A stretch of DNA of 18,247 nucleotides from assembly GCA_903893085.1 (NCBI GenBank), contig CAITKS010000035.1, positions 1-18,247 of the forward strand. The letters are read 5' to 3'. The stretch is from an uncultured Actinomycetes bacterium. GTDB lineage: Bacteria > Actinomycetota > Actinomycetes > Nanopelagicales > Nanopelagicaceae. Within the stretch, counting starts at the first letter, position 1. Each line of letters opens with the position of its first letter. The notes below the pieces were generated by a model that saw nothing but the letters and a program-made list of their open reading frames with translations, ran no database searches and was not told the DNA's origin. Positions 14,065 through 18,247 of the stretch are shown here, piece by piece. Both the position numbers and the translations under genes were made by a program.

Positions 14065-15489
14065 TTACTTCCAGCCTTCTGTTCTATCGCGCAGAGTTCG
14101 GTAACGCTCTACAACTGCTGGTGTTGCAACGGCACTTACTTTCTCGATCTTTCCTAAGTCCCAAATCGGAGCTGCGTCGCCACCTAGCAACGCCCATGCA
14201 GCTTGGCGGGCGGCGCCATTTGCAACATATTCTCCAGCAGGCGGAACCAATACTTCGCGGCCGAAAAGTGATGATGCAATTTGCGAGACGGCCGGATTTT
14301 TTGCAGCGCCACCAATTAAAATAATGCGCTTCACATTTACACCTAATTGCTCAAGTGCATTTACTGCATCAACCAAGCCACAGAGCATTCCTTCGACCAT
14401 GGCGCGTGCGATATCTGCAGGATTTGAGTTATGTAAATTCATTCCGCTAAATACACCAGTAGCCGTTGGACGATTCGGTGTGCGCTCTCCTTCAAAGTAA
14501 GGCAAGAGAGATAGTCCATTCGCACCAGGCTTTGCGCTGAGAGCTAGCGTTCCAACTTCATCATGTGTTTTTCCTAGTATGCGAGTTGCGGCATCAAGAA
14601 TTCGCGCAGCATTTAGCGTGCAAACCAGCGGCAGGTAGCGCCCAGTTGCATCTGCAAAACCTGCAACTTGCCCAGATGCATCATGAGTTGGCGTTTCAGA
14701 GACAGCAAAGGCAGTTCCACTTGTTCCGAGTGAGATCACAACATCGCCAGGTTCGGCTTGGATACCAAGTGCTGCTGCGGCGTTATCACCAGCGCCTGCT
14801 GCGATCGGTATTCCAGATGGTGTTGTTCCGCCAAACTCTGCGGGGCTAATTATCTTCGGTAAATGTATTTCGCGATCTGTTCGCAGCGCGCGAGCCAAAA
14901 TATCTCGGCGGTATTGCGAAGTTGAGGGATCAAAGTAACCAGTTCCTGATGCTTCGCTGCGATCGGAGAAAAGTTTTCCAAAATCTAAAGCAGCGCCTTT
15001 ATTGTGTTGTAATTGCCAAGATAACCAATCGTGGGGAAGTGCTACTCCTGCGACTTTTTCTGCATTTGCTTTCTCGCTATCTGCTAGCCAGCGCAATTTT
15101 GTTGCGGTAAATGATGCAACCAAAACAGAACCAACTTGTTTGGCAATTTCTGAATCGCCACCCAATTCTTTATTTAAGTCAGTTGCGGCATCTGCAGATC
15201 TAGTGTCATTCCAAAGCAGAGCATCGCGAACTACTTGACCGTTTGCATCCAGTGCAACCATGCCATGTTGTTGTCCACCGACTGAGATCGCAGCAACATC
15301 AGCTAACCCACCGGCATCAGCAATTGCTGTGTCTAGTGCGCTAACCCAGTGCGCGGGTGCAACTTCAGTTCCATCGGGGTGGCTGGCACGGCCCTCGCGC
15401 ACCAACTCGCCAGTAACGCCATCACGAATGACCACCTTACAAGATTGAGTTGATGAATCCACGCCCGCGATGAGTTTTCGATTAGCCAT
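14065..15489 (-). CDS. xylB: Xylulokinase (FGGY family)
   Basis: This kinase phosphorylates D-xylulose to D-xylulose 5-phosphate, which enters the pentose phosphate pathway. Of 474 residues, the N-terminal phosphate-binding region is [14 protein letters not shown] with Asp11. The xylulokinase-type substrate motif GGQQHGMV is at 71-78, followed by LLWNDTRS at 91-98. The catalytic Asp235 lies in [11 protein letters not shown], and the second phosphate loop is [10 protein letters not shown] (252-261). The C-terminal [11 protein letters not shown] is the adenosine site. The QQHG motif favours xylulokinase over glycerol or gluconate kinase. No xylose isomerase is in the window. The ATG lies six bases after TAACCT, and a 12-base palindrome centred on AACGTT lies upstream, so induction by a sugar-responsive repressor is likely. 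The esterase gene follows with no gap. Confidence 0.93.
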   Translation of the reverse strand: MANRKLIAGVDSSTQSCKVVIRDGVTGELVREGRASHPDGTEVAPAHWVSALDTAIADAGGLADVAAISVGGQQHGMVALDANGQVVRDALLWNDTRSADAATDLNKELGGDSEIAKQVGSVLVASFTATKLRWLADSEKANAEKVAGVALPHDWLSWQLQHNKGAALDFGKLFSDRSEASGTGYFDPSTSQYRRDILARALRTDREIHLPKIISPAEFGGTTPSGIPIAAGAGDNAAAALGIQAEPGDVVISLGTSGTAFAVSETPTHDASGQVAGFADATGRYLPLVCTLNAARILDAATRILGKTHDEVGTLALSAKPGANGLSLLPYFEGERTPNRPTATGVFSGMNLHNSNPADIARAMVEGMLCGLVDAVNALEQLGVNVKRIILIGGAAKNPAVSQIASSLFGREVLVPPAGEYVANGAARQAAWALLGGDAAPIWDLGKIEKVSAVATPAVVERYRTLRDRTEGWK

Positions 15490-15495
15490 GGGTAG

Positions 15496-15501
15496 AGGTT
15501 A
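15496..15501 (-). promoter_or_regulatory. Candidate -10 element of xylB (leaderless)
   Basis: TAACCT on the minus strand is followed by six bases and the xylB ATG, with no Shine-Dalgarno sequence. The AACGTT-centred palindrome begins ten bases upstream, so a bound repressor would cover the spacer and -35 area of this promoter. Confidence 0.55.
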
Positions 15502-15511
15502 GACTGTGCCT

Positions 15512-15523
15512 GTCAACGTTGAC
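15512..15523. promoter_or_regulatory. Palindromic operator candidate (LacI-family type) between xylB and pfkA
   Basis: GTCAACGTTGAC is a perfect 12-base palindrome with the central CG inside AACGTT, the shape expected of operators bound by LacI-family sugar repressors. It lies just upstream of the xylB -10 and about 64 bases before the pfkA ATG. No LacI-type regulator gene is in this window. A ROK or other regulator is possible. Confidence 0.5.
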
Positions 15524-15532
15524 CACTTTTCT

Positions 15533-15556
15533 TAAGTCTTATTTCGTTTTGACTTA
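15533..15556. repeat. Inverted repeat in the pfkA upstream region
   Basis: TAAGTC and GACTTA, perfect 6-base arms, are separated by 12 bases and lie 31 bases before the pfkA ATG. It may be a second regulator site or part of the pfkA promoter. I could not place a convincing -10 and -35 pair for pfkA in the gap. Confidence 0.3.
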
Positions 15557-15576
15557 GACAATTTTGATTTTTCGAA

Positions 15577-15582
15577 CTGGAG
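15577..15582 (+). promoter_or_regulatory. Ribosome binding site of pfkA
   Basis: CTGGAG stands five bases before the ATG at 15588. It rules for this ATG over the in-frame TTG at 15564, which has no such signal and would add eight residues before the conserved family start MRIGVLTGGGDCPG. Confidence 0.75.
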
Positions 15583-15587
15583 TTTTC

Positions 15588-16613
15588 ATGCGTATTGGCG
15601 TCCTTACAGGTGGCGGAGATTGCCCTGGTCTTAATGCGGTTATCCGCGCAGTTGTTCGTAAAGGTGTAAAGGAATACGGCCACGAATTCGTTGGCTTCCG
15701 CGACGGCTGGAAAGGCCCGCTAGAAAATTACACAATGGAGCTCAACCTCGAGACAACCCGCGGCATCTTGCCTCGCGGTGGAACCATCCTTGGTTCATCT
15801 CGTACCAACCCTTTTAAGATTGAAAATGGCGTAGAACGCATTAAGCAAAACTTGGCTGATCAAGGAATTGATGCGTTGATCGCAATCGGTGGCGAAGACA
15901 CACTTGGCGTTGCCACCAAGCTTGATGCTCTTGGCGTAAAAGTTATTGGCGTTCCAAAGACTATTGATAACGATCTCAACAACACCGATTACACATTCGG
16001 CTTTGATACCTCAGTAAATATTGCAGTTGAAGCGATTGATCGTTTGCATACAACTGCCGAATCACATCACCGCGCACTTATTGTTGAAGTGATGGGCCGC
16101 CATGCTGGTTGGATCGCACTTCACTCAGGTATCGCAGGTGGGGCCGCATGTATCTTGATTCCAGAAGTTAAATTCTCCGTGGACAAAGTCTGCGAATGGG
16201 TTGAATCACGATTTAAGAGCAGTTATGCACCAATCATTGTTATCGCCGAAGGTGCAATTCCTCAAGATGGTGACATGATCACAAAGGATTCAGAACTAGA
16301 TGCATTCGGTCACGTAAAACTTTCTGGTATCGGTGAATGGCTTGCAAAGCAGATCGAAGAGAAGACTGGCAAAGAAGCGCGTACATCAGTTCTTGGACAT
16401 ATCCAACGCGGTGGAACACCAACAGCATTCGACCGAGTGCTCGCTACTCGCTTTGGCTTGCAGGCAATTACTGCGGCATCTGAAGGAGACTGGGGAAAGA
16501 TGGTTGCCCTTCACGGCACAGATATTGTTCGCGTCCCATTGGCTACCGCCACTGAGAAGCTAAAAACTGTCCCAATCGAGCGTTACAAGGAGTCAGAGAT
16601 CTTCTTCGGATAA
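15588..16613 (+). CDS. pfkA: 6-phosphofructokinase, predicted pyrophosphate-dependent
   Basis: This enzyme phosphorylates fructose 6-phosphate to fructose 1,6-bisphosphate in glycolysis. Of 341 residues, MRIGVLTGGGDCPGLNAVIR opens the phosphate-donor site and PKTIDND (123-129) carries the catalytic Asp127. MGRHAGW (169-175) and the HIQRGGTPTAFDR segment bind the sugar phosphate. The key position is GGED (101-104): Asp104 replaces the Gly of ATP enzymes, and Lys124 replaces Gly in the PGTIDND of E. coli. Asp104 with Lys124 is the known pattern of PPi-dependent enzymes such as that of Amycolatopsis. Such an enzyme works reversibly and spares ATP. The start is ATG with CTGGAG upstream. It diverges from xylB and is followed by DAHP synthase. 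Confidence 0.95.
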   Translation: MRIGVLTGGGDCPGLNAVIRAVVRKGVKEYGHEFVGFRDGWKGPLENYTMELNLETTRGILPRGGTILGSSRTNPFKIENGVERIKQNLADQGIDALIAIGGEDTLGVATKLDALGVKVIGVPKTIDNDLNNTDYTFGFDTSVNIAVEAIDRLHTTAESHHRALIVEVMGRHAGWIALHSGIAGGAACILIPEVKFSVDKVCEWVESRFKSSYAPIIVIAEGAIPQDGDMITKDSELDAFGHVKLSGIGEWLAKQIEEKTGKEARTSVLGHIQRGGTPTAFDRVLATRFGLQAITAASEGDWGKMVALHGTDIVRVPLATATEKLKTVPIERYKESEIFFG

Positions 16614-16627
16614 TTCTCACGCGAGAA
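16614..16627. repeat. Short inverted repeat between pfkA and the DAHP synthase gene
   Basis: TTCTC and GAGAA flank a four-base loop directly after the pfkA stop. With no T tract it is a poor terminator. It falls where the -35 of the DAHP synthase promoter would be, so it could be a weak regulatory site or chance. Confidence 0.25.
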
Positions 16628-16642
16628 ACTATCTGATCAAAC

Positions 16643-16648
16643 TACTCT
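16643..16648 (+). promoter_or_regulatory. Candidate -10 element of the DAHP synthase gene (leaderless)
   Basis: TACTCT is followed by seven bases and then ATG at 16656, with no Shine-Dalgarno sequence. The geometry equals that of sepH and yraN. Confidence 0.55.
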
Positions 16649-16655
16649 TACCCTC

Positions 16656-18002
16656 ATGACTATTTCATTACAGAACTTATTTACCCCTGGGCTTGTTGCG
16701 GCGCAACAACCGCAATGGCCTGGAGGTGTAGACGGCGAACCTGTAAAGAAAGCGGTCGCAGAGTTAAAGTCATTTCCACCACTTGTATTTGCGGGTGAAT
16801 GTGATGATTTAAAGTCCAAGGTTGCAGAAGCTGCGGCCGGTCGCGCGTTTTGGTTACAAGGCGGGGACTGCGCAGAAACTTTTGCAGCAGCAACTGCTGA
16901 TTCAATTCGCAATCGAATTAAGACAATTTTGCAGATGGCCGCAGTTTTGCAGTACTACTCGAGCCTGCCAGTTGTAAAAGTTGGACGTATGGCTGGCCAA
17001 TTCGCTAAGCCTCGTTCAAATGATTTTGAGACTCGTGGAGATGTAACTCTTCCGGCATACCGCGGCGATGCTGTAAATGATCTGGAATTCAATGAAGCCT
17101 CTCGCACACCAGACCCACAACGAATGGTCCGTGTCTACAACACATCTGCTGCAACACTTAACTTGGTTCGTGCATTTACTCAAGGTGGATTTGCTGATCT
17201 TCGCCAAGTTCACGAATGGAACAAAGGCTTTATCCGCGATTCATCCGTTGGCGATCGCTATGAACAAATGGCCCGCGAAATCGGTCGCGCCCTTGATTTC
17301 ATGAAATCTGCAGGCGTTGATCCAGATTCATTTAAGTCAGTTGATTTCTATTCAAGTCACGAAGCACTGATTATGGAATACGAAAAGGCGCTGACTCGTA
17401 TCGATTCACGCACTCAACTCCCATACGATGTTTCAGCACACTTCTTGTGGATCGGAGAACGTACTCGCCAACTAGATGGTGCACACGTTGATTTCGCTGC
17501 CAAGGTGCGCAATCCAATCGGTGTAAAGCTTGGACCTAAATCAACTGTTGATGATGCACTTCGCTTAATTGATCGCCTTGATCCAGATCGCGAACCAGGT
17601 CGCTTAACTTTCATTACTCGTATGGGTGCCGGCAAAATTCGTGAAGCCCTTCCCGCACTTGTTGATGGCGTAACCAAATCAGGTGCTCAAGTACTTTGGG
17701 TCTGCGATCCAATGCACGGCAATACTTTTGAAGCAGCAACTGGCTATAAGACTCGTCGCTTTGATGATGTTATGGATGAAGTTAAGGGATTCTTTGAAGT
17801 TCATAAAGGACTTGGCACACATCCGGGCGGAATCCATATTGAGTTAACTGGAGATGACGTAACTGAATGTTTGGGTGGTGGCGAGCAAATTTCTGAGGCC
17901 GATTTAGCCACTCGTTACGAGAGCGCCTGTGACCCACGTTTAAATCATTCACAGTCACTTGAACTTGCCTTTTTGGTTGCTGAAATGTTGCGCGATCGCT
18001 AA
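16656..18002 (+). CDS. aroG: Class II 3-deoxy-7-phosphoheptulonate (DAHP) synthase
   Basis: This enzyme condenses phosphoenolpyruvate and erythrose 4-phosphate to DAHP, the first step of aromatic amino acid and chorismate synthesis. The class II (plant/actinobacterial) type is clear over 448 residues: FWLQGGDCAETF with Cys72, VKVGRMAGQFAKPRS (about 108-121), WIGERTRQLDGAHV, VRNPIGVKLGP, the VCDPMHGNTFE region, HIELTGDDVTEC and CDPRLNHSQS. The metal ligands Cys72, His354, Glu396 and Asp426 are each 15 lower than those I recall for the M. tuberculosis enzyme, so the active site is complete and the N-terminus is about 15 residues shorter. That difference falls in the N-terminal region involved in allosteric control in mycobacteria. 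It has its own leaderless-type promoter 42 bases after pfkA. Confidence 0.96.
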   Translation: MTISLQNLFTPGLVAAQQPQWPGGVDGEPVKKAVAELKSFPPLVFAGECDDLKSKVAEAAAGRAFWLQGGDCAETFAAATADSIRNRIKTILQMAAVLQYYSSLPVVKVGRMAGQFAKPRSNDFETRGDVTLPAYRGDAVNDLEFNEASRTPDPQRMVRVYNTSAATLNLVRAFTQGGFADLRQVHEWNKGFIRDSSVGDRYEQMAREIGRALDFMKSAGVDPDSFKSVDFYSSHEALIMEYEKALTRIDSRTQLPYDVSAHFLWIGERTRQLDGAHVDFAAKVRNPIGVKLGPKSTVDDALRLIDRLDPDREPGRLTFITRMGAGKIREALPALVDGVTKSGAQVLWVCDPMHGNTFEAATGYKTRRFDDVMDEVKGFFEVHKGLGTHPGGIHIELTGDDVTECLGGGEQISEADLATRYESACDPRLNHSQSLELAFLVAEMLRDR

Positions 18003-18005
18003 TTT
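18000..18005 (+). promoter_or_regulatory. Candidate -10 element of the MGMT gene (leaderless)
   Basis: TAATTT begins in the stop codon of the DAHP synthase gene and ends six bases before GTG at 18012. No Shine-Dalgarno sequence is present. A promoter embedded in the stop codon of the preceding gene shows how compact the layout is. Confidence 0.45.
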
Positions 18006-18011
18006 AGCGCT

Positions 18012-18247
18012 GTGCCCCTCCTTCTATCTAACTTAAAGACTCCGATTGGTACGCTAAATCTTTTGGCTGATGAGCGCTTCTTAATCGCCGCAAATTTCTC
18101 ATCGATTTCAGCCCTCGGCTCTTACACAGATGTGAAGTCGGTTAAAACTATTCCGGTGATAACAGAGCTAATTTCAGATTATTTTGCTGGTGATTTAGAT
18201 GCACTAAATGGAATTCAAGTTCGCCAAGAAGGTCCAAAGTTTTCTCA
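18012..18247 (+). CDS. ogt: O6-methylguanine-DNA methyltransferase (Ogt/MGMT family), N-terminal part (cut by window end)
   Basis: An open frame starts at GTG 18012 and runs off the window, giving 78 residues. The beginning LLSNLKTPIGTLNLLADERF, followed by LIAANFSS, resembles the N-terminal beta domain of Ogt/MGMT proteins, where TPIGTLxLxADE is common. The later ITELISDYFAGDLDAL and the final VRQEGPKFSQ match the helix and the residues before the F-x-x-x-VW part of the catalytic domain. These suicide enzymes move an alkyl group from guanine O6 to an active-site Cys in a PCHR motif, which lies beyond the window. The call rests on the N-terminal pattern only. Confidence 0.72.
   Translation, partial: MPLLLSNLKTPIGTLNLLADERFLIAANFSSISALGSYTDVKSVKTIPVITELISDYFAGDLDALNGIQVRQEGPKFS

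Noticed and set aside
15564..15587. TTG start for pfkA adding eight residues
   Set aside because: CTGGAG lies five bases before the ATG at 15588 and the family normally starts MRIGVLTGGGD.
1..18247. Search for tRNA, rRNA, CRISPR arrays, insertion sequences, prophage or toxin-antitoxin genes
   Set aside because: Genes abut almost everywhere with gaps under 150 bases, and no cloverleaf, direct-repeat array, terminal inverted repeat pair, transposase or toxin motif was seen.

Overview
This window is about 18 kb of densely packed chromosome from a bacterium that is almost certainly an actinobacterium. The evidence is a SepH (DUF3071) septation protein, a class II DAHP synthase, a topoisomerase subunit of the actinobacterial ParC-like type, and the order rplS-lepB-rnhB-yraN-comM-dprA, which is common in that phylum. 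By eye the base composition is far less GC-rich than in Streptomyces or Mycobacterium. Gaps between genes are tiny, and stops of convergent genes overlap or abut. This fits a streamlined lineage such as the freshwater acI group (Nanopelagicales), but that placement is inference. I see no tRNA, rRNA, CRISPR array, insertion sequence, phage gene or attachment site. The longest stretch without a gene is about 150 bases.

Layout. 1-252: the end of a class I methyltransferase-like gene. 3639-255, minus strand: pseudouridine-5'-phosphate glycosidase (psuG), a PfkB sugar kinase that is probably its partner, and a type IIA topoisomerase A subunit that stops at the end of the DNA-cleavage core with no C-terminal DNA-wrapping domain. 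3672-4775: a phosphodiesterase/alkaline-phosphatase-fold enzyme. 5680-4772, minus: sepH. 5741-6505: an inositol-monophosphatase-family enzyme. 6655-11302: a plus-strand run of rplS (with an acidic tail), lepB, rnhB, yraN, comM and dprA, followed by era to 12252. 15489-12249, minus: xylB, an HSL-type esterase and an EamA transporter. 15588-18247: pfkA with residues diagnostic of pyrophosphate use, class II DAHP synthase, and the start of an O6-methylguanine-DNA methyltransferase.

How it works together. The left cluster looks like modified-nucleoside recycling joined to a topoisomerase gene. The centre holds housekeeping translation, secretion and replication functions plus the ComM/DprA pair that handles incoming or recombining DNA. 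The right end is carbon flow: xylulose to xylulose-5-P, fructose-6-P to fructose-1,6-bisphosphate, and PEP plus erythrose-4-P into aromatic synthesis.

The strongest window-wide signal is regulatory. Eight genes without a Shine-Dalgarno sequence have a TANNNT hexamer ending exactly 6 or 7 bases before the start codon, which is the geometry of leaderless transcripts. Genes inside operons instead have Shine-Dalgarno sequences or overlapping start/stop codons. I found no clearly novel multi-gene system. The most unusual items are the CTD-less ParC, the pervasive leaderless promoters, the AACGTT-centred operator before xylB and the acidic tail on L19.
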